From: JACTUA01 sp964551875
Lineage (GTDB): Archaea > Halobacteriota > Methanomicrobia > Methanomicrobiales > JACTUA01
Length of the DNA: 44,738 bases
Direction: 5' to 3'
NCBI GenBank assembly: GCA_964551875.1
Contig: CAZKEV010000013.1
Span: 1 to 44,738, forward strand
Below, in pieces: positions 1 through 7,053 of the stretch; positions within the stretch are counted from its first letter, which is position 1; the number at the start of each line of letters is the position of its first letter. Below the pieces are notes generated by a model. The model did not search any database, was not told the origin of the DNA, and saw only the letters and a list, made by a program, of their open reading frames with translations. The translations under genes and the position numbers were made by a program.

Positions 1-42
1 TTGCTTGCCCGGCGTCCCCACCCTTTCCGGTTCACAGTCGTC

Positions 43-98
43 GGCCTCGAAAGCCCCTGTTGCTTGGCAACTCGGGAGTTCAAATCTCCCCCCCGGCG
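43..98 (+). tRNA. 3' part of a tRNA-Ser(CGA), 5' half not recognisable
   Basis: An anticodon loop CTCGAAA (anticodon CGA at 48-50) is followed by a variable-arm hairpin of 5 bp (59-63 with 67-71), a perfect T stem GGGAG/CTCCC around TTCAAAT (74-90), and an acceptor strand CCCCGGC plus discriminator G (91-98). A long variable arm with this anticodon means tRNA-Ser. Only three anticodon-stem pairs form. The bases before it contain neither the expected acceptor GCCGGGG nor a D arm, although 42 bases are available. It may be a tRNA remnant or integration-site copy, a degenerate gene, or a misassembled contig edge. Confidence 0.45.
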
Positions 99-215
99 TT
101 ACGATATACTGGTGTCCTTGGGAGTGCGAATATTCCCCGTGCCTTCGGGTCTTCTTCGGTCTTTTTCATCACGAGGTCGGAAGAGAAGGGAAAATCCCCT
201 ATTCCATGAATAACC

Positions 216-223
216 ATTATATT
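216..223 (+). promoter_or_regulatory. TATA box upstream of the CPBP-family gene
   Basis: The AT-rich element ATTATATT lies in otherwise GC-rich DNA about 55 bases before the ATG at 275. It predicts a transcript start near 245. The short leader would contain a 5-codon mini-ORF (254-271, ending TGA) just before the real ATG. Nothing else recognisable lies between 99 and 274. Confidence 0.4.
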
Positions 224-274
224 GCTACTCCTCCCACCATCTCTTTAACCGCATGAAACGGCCTGCGTGAGTCC

Positions 275-1120
275 ATGTTCGAGCAGGATGTGGTGCAACC
301 CGGATATATCTTCGGTTACATCCTCTCGCTCCTCGCCCTGTCCTGGGGTGTCCTGGTCCTCTCGGATTTGGGTTTCATCCCAGCGCTCTCCCTCGTTATC
401 ATCCCCTTCATTCCAGGCATCCTTGCCCTCCTCTTCCTCTCCCTGGAAGGGCATCCGATCGAGGTCCATGCCTGGCCCCTCCTGCGTCCCGTCACGACTC
501 CTGCCATCACCTTCGCGGTTGTTTACCCGTTCATCCTCATCGGGCTTGGAGCCTTCGTGGCTCTCGGGACCGGCCTGGGGTACCTGAACGGCGGGGCCGG
601 AACAGGCGTCCTTGCGGGTCTCATCCTCGCGATATCTGCATTCCTGTATGCAATCCCGGCATCGCTGGGCCAGGAGTACGGGTACAGGGGATACCTCCTT
701 CCAGCCCTCACCTACTGGCAGGGTCGGGTAGCCGCCACCCTCTCGGTGGGAATCGTCTGGGGCCTTGCCATGGCTCCGGTATCTTACCTTATCCTCTCAA
801 TGCAGGGTTCAGGTGACCCACTCCCGATCGCAGTCCTCGGGGCTCTCTTCACGGTCGCGGTCGCCTTCGCTTTCTCCTGCTGCTACTACCTCTCCGAGAA
901 TATCCTTCCCGTCGCTCTCATGAATATCCTCCTTGTTCTGGCTATCCCGGCCTTCTTCTCCAGCTCCTGGAACCCCGCCGGAGCCAGCCCGGGGGGCCTC
1001 ATCGGGGTGACCTGGCCCTCCGCCCTCCCCCTTCTCCTCCTCGTCGCTCTGGCATTCGTCCCGGTCTTCTCCTGGCTCTTCACAGCGATGGACGGCGAAG
1101 TCAGCGGCGACGCCCTCTGA
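275..1120 (+). CDS. CPBP-family intramembrane protease homologue, probably inactive
   Basis: The 281-residue product is a polytopic membrane protein with about eight hydrophobic segments. Residues 131-146 (LGQEYGYRGYLLPALT) match the first signature of CPBP (Abi/Rce1-like) intramembrane metalloproteases, normally GEExGWRGyLLP. The first catalytic Glu is Gln133 here, while Glu134 and Arg138 remain. The second signature, normally WGLWHAP, reads WGLAMAP (163-168), so its His is Met. The third signature, near 'NILPVALMN', also lacks the usual His. Family membership is fairly secure. Loss of the metal-ligand and catalytic positions suggests a non-proteolytic role, which is inference. It lies directly upstream of a drug-type ABC exporter but has a separate promoter between them. 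Confidence 0.75.
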   Translation: MFEQDVVQPGYIFGYILSLLALSWGVLVLSDLGFIPALSLVIIPFIPGILALLFLSLEGHPIEVHAWPLLRPVTTPAITFAVVYPFILIGLGAFVALGTGLGYLNGGAGTGVLAGLILAISAFLYAIPASLGQEYGYRGYLLPALTYWQGRVAATLSVGIVWGLAMAPVSYLILSMQGSGDPLPIAVLGALFTVAVAFAFSCCYYLSENILPVALMNILLVLAIPAFFSSSWNPAGASPGGLIGVTWPSALPLLLLVALAFVPVFSWLFTAMDGEVSGDAL

Positions 1121-1150
1121 CCGATGTGATGGAGCGTGTCCTGCCGCGGC

Positions 1151-1158
1151 TTTTATAG
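1151..1158 (+). promoter_or_regulatory. TATA box of the ABC exporter operon
   Basis: TTTTATAG is located 20-27 bases before the ATG at 1178, the spacing expected for a leaderless archaeal transcript. This decides the start of the following ATPase, because an in-frame GTG at 1136 lies upstream of the TATA box and cannot be used from this promoter. Confidence 0.6.
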
Positions 1159-1177
1159 TACAACGGGCCACCTCTCT

Positions 1178-2128
1178 ATGGAGTCTCTCTTGAGCGAGCC
1201 GATCATCGAGGTGCGGGATCTCTCCCATTCGTTCGGGGACGTGGTGGCGGTCGATTCGGTCTCGTTCGCCGTCAGGAGAGGGGAGATCTTCTCGTTCCTC
1301 GGCCCGAACGGTGCCGGCAAAAGCACCACCATCAACGTGCTGACCACGCTCCTCCCGATCCAGAAGGGTCAGGTGGCAATCGCCGGCCATGACGTTGCAT
1401 CAGAGCCCGGCCAGGTAAGGAAAGCAATCGGGATCGTCTTCCAGGAGGAGACCCTTGACCGTGACCTGACCGTCTGGGAGACCCTGGAGTTCCATGGCAG
1501 GCTCTACTCGATGCCGCGGGATGAGCGGCGGGCGAGGATAGACGAGATGATCCGGCTCGTGGAGCTGGAGAAGAAGAGGGACGTGCTCATCAAGCACCTC
1601 TCGGGCGGGATGAAGCGGAGGCTCGAGATCGCCCGGGGTCTGATGACGAGGCCCGAGGTCCTGTACCTGGACGAACCGACCCTGGGGCTCGACCCCCAGA
1701 GCCGGCTCCGGGTCTGGGAATACATCAGGCAGGTGAACAGGGAGGGGACCACCATCTTCCTCACCACCCATTACATGGACGAGGCGGACAGCCTCTCTGA
1801 CCGGATCAGCATCATCGACCATGGAAGAATTATCGTGTCAGGATCGAGTGAGGAGCTGAAGGATGCCCTGGGCGAGGATATGATCTACATCGAGACGGGC
1901 GATGACGCGAAGACCACAGGGATCCTCGGCACCCTTCCCGAGGTGAAGGGCGTGAAACCCTCGCTGAAAGGTCTCTCCATCACCCTCAACAACGAGGGCA
2001 CGAAGTCCCTTCCCGTCATCCTCGAGAGGCTGAAGGAGCGGGGGATCGAGATCCGGTCCGCGAACCTGAAGAAGCCGACCCTCGACGATGTCTTTGTCCA
2101 TTTCACGGGAAGGGAGATCCGGGGATGA
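1178..2128 (+). CDS. ABC transporter ATP-binding protein, DrrA/antibiotic-export type
   Basis: This 316-residue ATPase powers an ABC-2 type exporter in the membrane. It shows Walker A GPNGAGKST, signature LSGGMKRRLEIARGL, Walker B VLYLDEPTLGLDP and the switch-His segment TTHYMDEAD. The C-terminal 90 residues match the extra domain typical of the DrrA/NatA-like family. The ATG at 1178 is chosen because the TATA box at 1151-1158 lies between it and an upstream GTG (1136). The permease follows after 13 bases, so the two form an operon. Substrate cannot be told from sequence; lipids, drugs or peptides are all handled by relatives. Confidence 0.92.
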   Translation: MESLLSEPIIEVRDLSHSFGDVVAVDSVSFAVRRGEIFSFLGPNGAGKSTTINVLTTLLPIQKGQVAIAGHDVASEPGQVRKAIGIVFQEETLDRDLTVWETLEFHGRLYSMPRDERRARIDEMIRLVELEKKRDVLIKHLSGGMKRRLEIARGLMTRPEVLYLDEPTLGLDPQSRLRVWEYIRQVNREGTTIFLTTHYMDEADSLSDRISIIDHGRIIVSGSSEELKDALGEDMIYIETGDDAKTTGILGTLPEVKGVKPSLKGLSITLNNEGTKSLPVILERLKERGIEIRSANLKKPTLDDVFVHFTGREIRG

Positions 2129-2141
2129 GGGGGGTGATCCT

Positions 2142-2978
2142 GTGGCAACGGAATTCCTGACGGTCTACTGGCGCGATATGCTCCGTTTTGTCCGGTTCAG
2201 GGCACTTCTCTTCTCGTCCCTGGTCCAGCCAGCCCTGTGGATGGCCTTCTTCGGGGTTGCCATGACCTCCAACTTCGATCGCATCGCAGGGATGCAATCG
2301 GTCCCTGCCGGCGGGGTTGCTGTCCCCTACCTCACCTTCATGGCAGCCGGCGTCATGGCCCTCACCACGCTCTTCACGAGCCTCTACGGCGGGATCAGTC
2401 TCCTTTTTGACAAACTCTGGGGGCTCATGCGGGAGATCCTCGCGAGCCCGATGCCGAGGTCGCATATCCTGATCGGCATCAGCCTCTCGGGGATGACCAA
2501 GGCCTTCATCCAGGTGCTCATCATCATGGCCTTCGGAATCCTCATCGGCGTCAGGTTCTTCACCGGTGCTCCCCCCCTGCAGGTGATGGTCTCGGTCCTC
2601 GGGATCCTTCTCTTCGTCGGGGTCTTCTCCCTCGGGTTCCTCTTCATGTCTGCCACCATCTCGATGCGGATGGAGAGCCCGGAGAGTCTCCAGGCGGTGA
2701 TCACGCTCCTCTCCCTCCCCCTCTTCTTTGTCTCAAACGCCCTCTACCCGGCCGAGGCATTTCCACCCTTCCTCCAGGCAGCGACGGCGTTAAACCCTCT
2801 CACCTATGTCGTCACGGGCATCCGCTTCTTTGCCATCGGGCCTGATTTCTACGCGCTGGGCGGTCACTATGTCTACACCCTGATGGATGTCGGCCTCGCT
2901 CTTCTCGCCCTCTGCACCTTTGCCCTCGTCATGTTTGCCGTCGCATGGTGGACCTTTGAGAAAGCGGTGGTGACATGA
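2142..2978 (+). CDS. ABC-2 type exporter permease
   Basis: The 278-residue membrane protein has six predicted transmembrane segments and the ABC-2 permease pattern: an amphipathic N-terminus (TVYWRDMLRFVRFR), the conserved 'FDKLWGLMREILASPMPRS' loop, and a late 'LPLFFVSNALYPAEAFPPFLQAATALNPLTYVVTGIR' region characteristic of DrrB-like permeases. A GTG start at 2142 is chosen because GGGGTGATCC, close to the full anti-16S complement, lies just before it. An in-frame ATG at 2088 would run far into the ATPase. It partners the ATPase upstream and overlaps the methyltransferase gene by 4 bases. Confidence 0.9.
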   Translation: MATEFLTVYWRDMLRFVRFRALLFSSLVQPALWMAFFGVAMTSNFDRIAGMQSVPAGGVAVPYLTFMAAGVMALTTLFTSLYGGISLLFDKLWGLMREILASPMPRSHILIGISLSGMTKAFIQVLIIMAFGILIGVRFFTGAPPLQVMVSVLGILLFVGVFSLGFLFMSATISMRMESPESLQAVITLLSLPLFFVSNALYPAEAFPPFLQAATALNPLTYVVTGIRFFAIGPDFYALGGHYVYTLMDVGLALLALCTFALVMFAVAWWTFEKAVVT

Positions 2979-3757
2979 AGGCCAAGGTGAAAGGGGGCCC
3001 TGCCCCGAGTCAGGAACTCCCCCAGGAATCCGGCCAGATCGCCCTCCTCTGCGATGATTTCCTTACAACAACGGCCATACCGGCAGTTTCCATCGACCTC
3101 ATCGTCACGTCGCCCCCGTATAACGTGAGCATCCCCTACACTGCTGTACGCGATGACATCTCCTACGAAGATTACCTGGACTTCACCGGCCGCTGGCTGA
3201 AAAAGGCCTACTCCCTCATGAAACCCGACGGGCGTATGTGCCTGAACATCCCCCTTGACAAGAACCTGGGCGGGCAGCAGTCGGTGTACGCAGACATCCT
3301 CTCCCTTGCAAAGGCCTGCGGCTGGCGCTACCACGCTACCGTCATCTGGAACGAGCAGAACATCTCCCGGCGCACGGCCTGGGGCTCCTGGCTCTCTGCC
3401 CGGGCTCCCTACGTGATCGCGCCCGTGGAGACGATCGCTATCCTCTATCGTGAGGCCTGGAAGAAGACAGAGGCCGGTGTCTCGGATATCACCCGCGACG
3501 AGTTCATCGGGTGGACAAACGGGGTCTGGACCTTCTCAGGCGAAAAAAGGGGGAGGGCCAACCACCCGGCCCCCTTCCCGCTGGAGCTCCCGACCCGGTG
3601 CATCAAGCTCTTCACTTACGTCGGGGACACCGTGCTCGACCCGTTCATGGGGAGCGGTACCACCCTCCTTGCCTGCAGGAATTTGAAGAGGAGAGGTATA
3701 GGGGTCGAGATCGACGAGGCCTACTGCGAAGTGGCAAAAAAGAGGCTCTCTGGCTGA
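2975..3757 (+). CDS. DNA methyltransferase, TSPPY type (N4-cytosine or N6-adenine)
   Basis: The 260-residue protein has a beta-class arrangement. The catalytic motif IV TSPPYN is at residues 45-50 and the SAM-binding motif I VLDPFMGSGTT is near the C-terminus, followed by GVEIDEAYCEVAKKRL. Ser at the first motif IV position is commoner in N4-cytosine enzymes, though adenine enzymes also use it. The ATG overlaps the permease stop (ATGA), so translation is probably coupled to the exporter. No restriction enzyme is adjacent, which makes it a solitary methylase candidate. Base composition is like its neighbours, arguing against recent transfer. Confidence 0.88.
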   Translation: MKAKVKGGPAPSQELPQESGQIALLCDDFLTTTAIPAVSIDLIVTSPPYNVSIPYTAVRDDISYEDYLDFTGRWLKKAYSLMKPDGRMCLNIPLDKNLGGQQSVYADILSLAKACGWRYHATVIWNEQNISRRTAWGSWLSARAPYVIAPVETIAILYREAWKKTEAGVSDITRDEFIGWTNGVWTFSGEKRGRANHPAPFPLELPTRCIKLFTYVGDTVLDPFMGSGTTLLACRNLKRRGIGVEIDEAYCEVAKKRLSG

Positions 3758-3811
3758 GGGGAATCGCTCATCCACGGGAGCCTTCACAGGACCTCTTTAC
3801 AGGGAAAGCCT

Positions 3812-3868
3812 CTACGCGATCTCCCTGAACTTCTTCTTAAAGGCCTTCACACAGACCCGGAAAGGTCT
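3812..3868 (-). CDS. C-terminal tail of a rubrerythrin-like protein, cut by the gap
   Basis: Read on the minus strand from the N gap, this encodes 18 residues ending VCVKAFKKKFREIA and a TAG stop. The tail closely resembles the end of the rubrerythrin at 4064-4567 (CPICKAFKKKFKEIP), but the Cys spacing differs and several codons vary, so it looks like a second, related gene. The rest is hidden in the gap. It could also be an assembly chimera. Confidence 0.45.
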   Translation of the reverse strand, partial: RPFRVCVKAFKKKFREIA

Positions 3869-3968
3869 NNNNNNNNNNNNNNNNNNNNNNNNNNNNNNNN
3901 NNNNNNNNNNNNNNNNNNNNNNNNNNNNNNNNNNNNNNNNNNNNNNNNNNNNNNNNNNNNNNNNNNNN
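3869..3968. other. Assembly gap of 100 N
   Basis: Exactly 100 unknown bases, the usual placeholder for a scaffold join of unknown length. Both edges carry near-identical rubrerythrin 3'-end sequence, so a repeat probably broke the assembly here. Confidence 0.99.
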
Positions 3969-4099
3969 AGATCCACGATGGACTTTCTCACGGGATCTCT
4001 TTGAACTTCTTCTTAAAGGCCTTCACACAGACCCGGAAAGGTCTAGATCCACGATGGACTTTCTCACGGGATCTCTTTGAACTTCTTCTTAAAGGCCTT
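3969..4099. repeat. 76-bp tandem repeat at a rubrerythrin 3' end
   Basis: A 76-base unit (3969-4044) is followed immediately by a second copy, identical for its first 55 bases (4045-4099). A third, diverged partial copy lies left of the gap (about 3824-3868). The unit joins the tail of one rubrerythrin-like gene to the stop and downstream sequence of another. Either local duplication of paralogous 3' ends or a misassembly would produce this. Confidence 0.75.
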
Positions 4100-4567
4100 G
4101 CAGATGGGGCACTGGTCCGGGACCTGGTCGAGGAAGATGTTCCCGCAGATGGGGCAGAGGAAGATCTTGTTTGCCGTGAGATCCCGCTTCCCCTGGACCG
4201 CTTCGAGGGCCTTCCTGTAGTGGCCTGCATGGACCTCCTCGGCCTTCATGGCATAGGCGAACGCGATCTCTGCCTCGCTCTGTCCCCCCTCGGCCTTTGC
4301 GGTGGTGACGAATCCGGGGTACATGGAGGTGAACTCATGGGTCTCCCCTTCGATGCCCTTCTTCAGGTTCTCGTCGGTGGTCCCGATGGCCCCGAGCGTC
4401 CGGAGGAGCCTCCGGGCATGGATGGCCTCTGCCTCCGAGGCAGCCCTGAAGAGCTTTGCCACATTTTTGAACCCTTTCTCGTCAGCCTCCTCGGAGAAGC
4501 TGGCGTACTTCCGGTTCGCCTCCGATTCTCCGGCAAATGCTGCCATCATGTTCTCGCGGGTCGTCAT
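4064..4567 (-). CDS. Rubrerythrin
   Basis: The 167-residue cytoplasmic peroxide-scavenging protein has a ferritin-like di-iron domain at the N-terminus: FAGESEANRKYASFSEEA and AIHARRLLRTLG give the first EX6Y and EXXH ligands, and AYAMKAEEVHAGHYRKAL gives the second EEXXH set. A C-terminal rubredoxin-like knuckle pair, CPICGNIF and CPICKAF, follows. Length is slightly below the usual 170-190. Translation is taken from the ATG at 4567 (MTTREN), because the open frame upstream runs through promoter sequence. It would reduce peroxide to water with electrons from rubredoxin or NADH. It fits the neighbouring oxidative-stress genes. Confidence 0.93.
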   Translation of the reverse strand: MTTRENMMAAFAGESEANRKYASFSEEADEKGFKNVAKLFRAASEAEAIHARRLLRTLGAIGTTDENLKKGIEGETHEFTSMYPGFVTTAKAEGGQSEAEIAFAYAMKAEEVHAGHYRKALEAVQGKRDLTANKIFLCPICGNIFLDQVPDQCPICKAFKKKFKEIP

Positions 4568-4626
4568 ACCATGGTAGTAGCGACCCCCATTGTGATAAGG
4601 ATTGTTCACCGGCCCCCCCACTTGAG

Positions 4627-4639
4627 AATATATATAAGC
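4627..4639. promoter_or_regulatory. TATA element between rubrerythrin and secreted protein genes
   Basis: The AT run AATATATATAAGC stands about 25-35 bases before the ATG at 4662 and suits the plus-strand gene. Its symmetry means it could also serve minus-strand transcription toward rubrerythrin with a leader of about 40 bases. A second minus-strand candidate lies near 4594-4603. Confidence 0.5.
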
Positions 4640-4661
4640 AAACAGGGAAGAAGAGACATGT

Positions 4662-5255
4662 ATGAACGCCAGATTCCAGAAAATCCTGATATTCATCCTT
4701 TGCGGGGCTCTCCTCCTTGTGCTCCCCGCCTCGGCCGGGTACCTGGACTTCATCTTCGGGACCCCGGCACCGACCCAGGCCCCGGTCTCAACGGGGGGAG
4801 GAACGGCCACGAGCCAGGTCGCAGCGGCGAGCCCTGACCTCGGGACCATCATCTCCCTCCTCCGGACCATCAACGACCGGGTCTCCCTCGTCGCCGAGAA
4901 TACCCACCCACAGGCAACGGAGAAGATAACCGGAAATATCGTCCTCTTCGACACCATGGGGAATACAGCCAATGCCATCAAGAGCGGAACATCCATTGTA
5001 GCCCTGCCCCAGGGGAGCTGCGACATCGCCATCTATGCACGGTCGGTGCCATTGTATATCACGGTAGAGGAGGAGAAAGATCTCTCAGTGCAGATTACCC
5101 AGAGGTATTACCGCAACCAGCAGACCTGTATCGACGTTCCCATGTGCCGGAGGACCGTTTCACTGGATGACGATTACTCGTTCCTCTATATTGAATACAA
5201 GCCTTACGAGTCCAGAGATTCCCTGAATCAGGTCACCCTCTCCTACCGGTGTTAA
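4662..5255 (+). CDS. Secreted protein of unknown function
   Basis: The 197-residue product begins with a signal peptide (MNARFQKILIFILCGALLLVLPASA, likely cut after Ala25). A Pro/Thr/Gly/Ser-rich linker (about 33-55) and a beta-rich domain follow. The domain has three cysteines near its end (TCIDVPMC and the terminal RC). I recognise no family. A segment at about 61-80 (DLGTIISLLRTINDRVSLVAEN) could form a short helix. It diverges from rubrerythrin. An extracytoplasmic location is well supported; the role is unknown. Confidence 0.75.
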   Translation: MNARFQKILIFILCGALLLVLPASAGYLDFIFGTPAPTQAPVSTGGGTATSQVAAASPDLGTIISLLRTINDRVSLVAENTHPQATEKITGNIVLFDTMGNTANAIKSGTSIVALPQGSCDIAIYARSVPLYITVEEEKDLSVQITQRYYRNQQTCIDVPMCRRTVSLDDDYSFLYIEYKPYESRDSLNQVTLSYRC

Positions 5256-5280
5256 TCATCCGGTGGAGACCTCTCACTTT

Positions 5281-5898
5281 TCAGGTTGGGGCCTGCCTGG
5301 AGATGGCCGAACCGAGTTCGAAACCTTTCCGATAGGCCAGATCGAGTATCTCAGGCCGGGTATGGATGTCCTTTATCGTGTCCATGTCAGGGACCAGAAT
5401 CTCGCCGAAGGGCTGGCAGTCGATGATGTCGAGGAATGCTGCCACGGTTGCCTTTGCACCATCGAATACCCCCGGGATCTTCATCCCGGAGATGGCGATG
5501 AAGAGGGCAAGGCGCGAGTTCCGTTTCTCCTTCGGGACGAGCGGCTTCTTCCTCATGTACTTGGCCATGAAGAAGACCTGAAAACGGTCCATGAGGGACT
5601 TGAGCTTGCCCGGTATCCCCATGGTCATGATGGGGGTGGCAATGATGAGCGCGTCCATCTCCCGGAACTTCGGGTACAGAGGGGTGAGATCGTCCTCCAT
5701 CTGGCAGGTCTCGTGCTCCCGGCAGAAGAGGATCTCCATGCAGGGCTCGAAGTCCAGGAAGGGGACCACGATCTTCTCCACCGTGCAGCCGGCATCCTCT
5801 GCCCCTTTCAGGGCCCGGTCCAGGAGGGCTGCGGTGTTCCCCTCAGGGAGGGGGCTCCCGAGCAGGCCGATGACCTTCTTTCCCATACTCTGATTCAT
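5281..5898 (-). CDS. Flavodoxin-fold NAD(P)H-dependent FMN reductase-like protein
   Basis: The 205-residue protein has the flavodoxin-like start VIGLLGSPLPEGNTAALLDRAL (FMN phosphate loop) and a second FMN-contact segment ALIIATPIMTMGIPGKLKSLMDRFQ. It resembles archaeal iron-sulfur flavoproteins, but the compact Cys motif CX2CX2CX5C is missing. Instead it has Cys spaced as PCMEILFCREHETC, so a standard 4Fe-4S cluster is doubtful. ATG 5898 follows a GGGGG stretch. The alternative ATG 5886 (MGKKVIG) gives a more typical N-terminus and would be leaderless from the TTTAAATT box at 5911-5918. Confidence 0.8.
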   Translation of the reverse strand: MNQSMGKKVIGLLGSPLPEGNTAALLDRALKGAEDAGCTVEKIVVPFLDFEPCMEILFCREHETCQMEDDLTPLYPKFREMDALIIATPIMTMGIPGKLKSLMDRFQVFFMAKYMRKKPLVPKEKRNSRLALFIAISGMKIPGVFDGAKATVAAFLDIIDCQPFGEILVPDMDTIKDIHTRPEILDLAYRKGFELGSAISRQAPT

Positions 5899-5994
5899 AC
5901 CCCCATACTCTTTAAATTCTCTTCTTTTATCCTGAGCATGCCCCGGAATACTCCCCGGGGAAAGCTATCGTATCCTCGTGCATTCCTTAGAAAC

Positions 5995-6005
5995 CGATAT
6001 ATAAG
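5995..6005 (+). promoter_or_regulatory. TATA box of the zinc-ribbon/desulforedoxin region
   Basis: CGATATATAAG is placed about 35 bases before the ATG at 6036, with an AGAGAGGG ribosome-binding sequence between. This is probably the main promoter for 6036-6275 and perhaps for the redox genes that follow. Confidence 0.55.
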
Positions 6006-6035
6006 ATACGCATCAATCAGAGAGAGGGTAACCCT

Positions 6036-6275
6036 ATGGTGAAAGGTGACATCAAAGCGGTGAAGGCCGGTACAAAGGGAGAGCCGGGCAAATACGTCTG
6101 CATCGACTGCGGGTACGAGTTCGAGCTTTCGGCGGCCGAGAAGGATTTGAAGAAGTGCCCCATGTGTGCCTGCGAGGAGTACAACTGCTTCCCCATGACA
6201 TCCATGCGCCCTGACATCAAGACCCCCGAGGACGTGCTGAACCCGCCCAAGAAGCGCGATTACATGAAAAAATAA
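6036..6275 (+). CDS. Small zinc-ribbon (rubredoxin-like) protein
   Basis: The 79-residue protein has a CIDCGYEF knuckle (CXXC) at about 24-27 and a second site KKCPMCACEEYNC, giving four or more thiolates for zinc or iron. The spacing of about 22 residues between pairs and the text YVCIDCGYEFEL resemble rubredoxin-like ribbons. The tail is basic. It precedes two desulforedoxin mini-proteins and a peroxiredoxin, so an electron-carrier or metal-handling role in oxidative stress is plausible but inferred. A good ribosome-binding site precedes the ATG. Confidence 0.8.
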   Translation: MVKGDIKAVKAGTKGEPGKYVCIDCGYEFELSAAEKDLKKCPMCACEEYNCFPMTSMRPDIKTPEDVLNPPKKRDYMKK

Positions 6276-6341
6276 CCTTTTTATAGCCTCCTGGCCTGTA
6301 CTCTCCACTGGTGAGCGGATGCTCATGGGAGGTTCTCTCAT

Positions 6342-6467
6342 ATGGTGAATGTCAGGGACGCAGGGGAGGTCTACGTATGCCCGATTTGCGGGAACGTGGT
6401 CCTCGTCAGGGAAGCCGGAGGCGGGGAGCTCGTCTGCCATGGCGAATCCATGGTGCTGAAGAGATGA
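6342..6467 (+). CDS. Mini-desulforedoxin, copy 1, with one Cys replaced by His
   Basis: This 41-residue protein is nearly all desulforedoxin domain: YVCPICGNVVLVREAGGGEL, then VCHGESM. Desulforedoxin binds rubredoxin-type iron through CXXC plus a later CC pair. Here the last Cys of that pair is His33, so an iron or zinc site with mixed ligands is predicted. A GGGAGG sequence lies 12 bases before the ATG. The gene, including about 25 bases of leader, is a duplicate of the one 175 bases downstream. The proteins are clearly real, with conserved spacing and codon use like neighbours. Confidence 0.8.
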   Translation: MVNVRDAGEVYVCPICGNVVLVREAGGGELVCHGESMVLKR

Positions 6468-6516
6468 GAGACAGAAGGATCGGTGGGGAAATGATCTTCA
6501 CGGGAGGCTCGCTCGT

Positions 6517-6642
6517 ATGGTGAATGTCTCGGCTGTTGGGCAGATCTACGAGTGCATGATCTGCGGGAACGTGGTTGAGGTCAGGGAAGTCGGCGGCGGA
6601 GAACTCGTCTGCTGCGGTGAGCCCATGGTGCTCAGGAAGTGA
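6517..6642 (+). CDS. Mini-desulforedoxin, copy 2, complete Cys4 site
   Basis: The 41-residue protein matches the N-terminal desulforedoxin domain of desulfoferrodoxin: YECMICGNVVEVREVGGGEL followed by VCCGEPMVL. All four iron-binding Cys are present, unlike copy 1. Both copies begin MVNV and share a leader with GGGAGG before the ATG, showing tandem duplication. No superoxide reductase domain follows, so it should act as a separate small iron protein, perhaps dimeric, passing electrons to nearby peroxide-reducing enzymes. The AhpD-like gene starts 4 bases after the stop. Confidence 0.87.
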   Translation: MVNVSAVGQIYECMICGNVVEVREVGGGELVCCGEPMVLRK

Positions 6643-6646
6643 TGGT

Positions 6647-7048
6647 ATGGCAGTGAAAAAAACGACAAGGATTGCAACAGGAAAGGCAAAGAACCCCCAG
6701 AACTCGAAGGGGATGAGGGAGCTCGAGAAGAAGATAGGAAAGGTCCCGGTCTTCTTCAAGGAACTGATGAAGACCCAGCCGGATATGCACGAGGCGGTCC
6801 TCGCCTTTGACCAGCATATCTGGGACGACGGCGCACTCTCCCGGAAGACCAAAAAGATCATCGCGATCTCCATCGCGGCAGCCCTCAGGGACCAGCACGC
6901 GGTGAGGGCGCAGCTCGCAGGGGCAAAGAGGCTCGGCGTGACCATGGAGGAGATCGAGGAGGGCCTCAGGGTAACCTTCCTCCTCTCCGGCATGCCCGCC
7001 TATGTCTATGGCCGGGCGGCGATGGAAGAGATCATGGGAAAGGAGTGA
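6647..7048 (+). CDS. Carboxymuconolactone decarboxylase/AhpD-like protein without Cys pair
   Basis: The 133-residue helical protein has the CMD-family core: VFFKELMKTQPDMHEAVLAFDQHIW, then LSRKTKKIIAISIAAALRDQHAVRAQLAGAKRLGVTMEEIEEGL. In redox-active AhpD the helix carries CXXC and a His; here the matching segment is ALRDQHAVRAQ with no cysteine in the entire protein. A thiol-disulfide role is therefore unlikely, and a binding or non-thiol enzymatic role is left. The first 25 residues are basic and low in structure. The start at 6647 is chosen over an upstream frame that overlaps the desulforedoxin gene. The peroxiredoxin follows almost immediately. Confidence 0.83.
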   Translation: MAVKKTTRIATGKAKNPQNSKGMRELEKKIGKVPVFFKELMKTQPDMHEAVLAFDQHIWDDGALSRKTKKIIAISIAAALRDQHAVRAQLAGAKRLGVTMEEIEEGLRVTFLLSGMPAYVYGRAAMEEIMGKE

Positions 7049-7053
7049 CAGCC

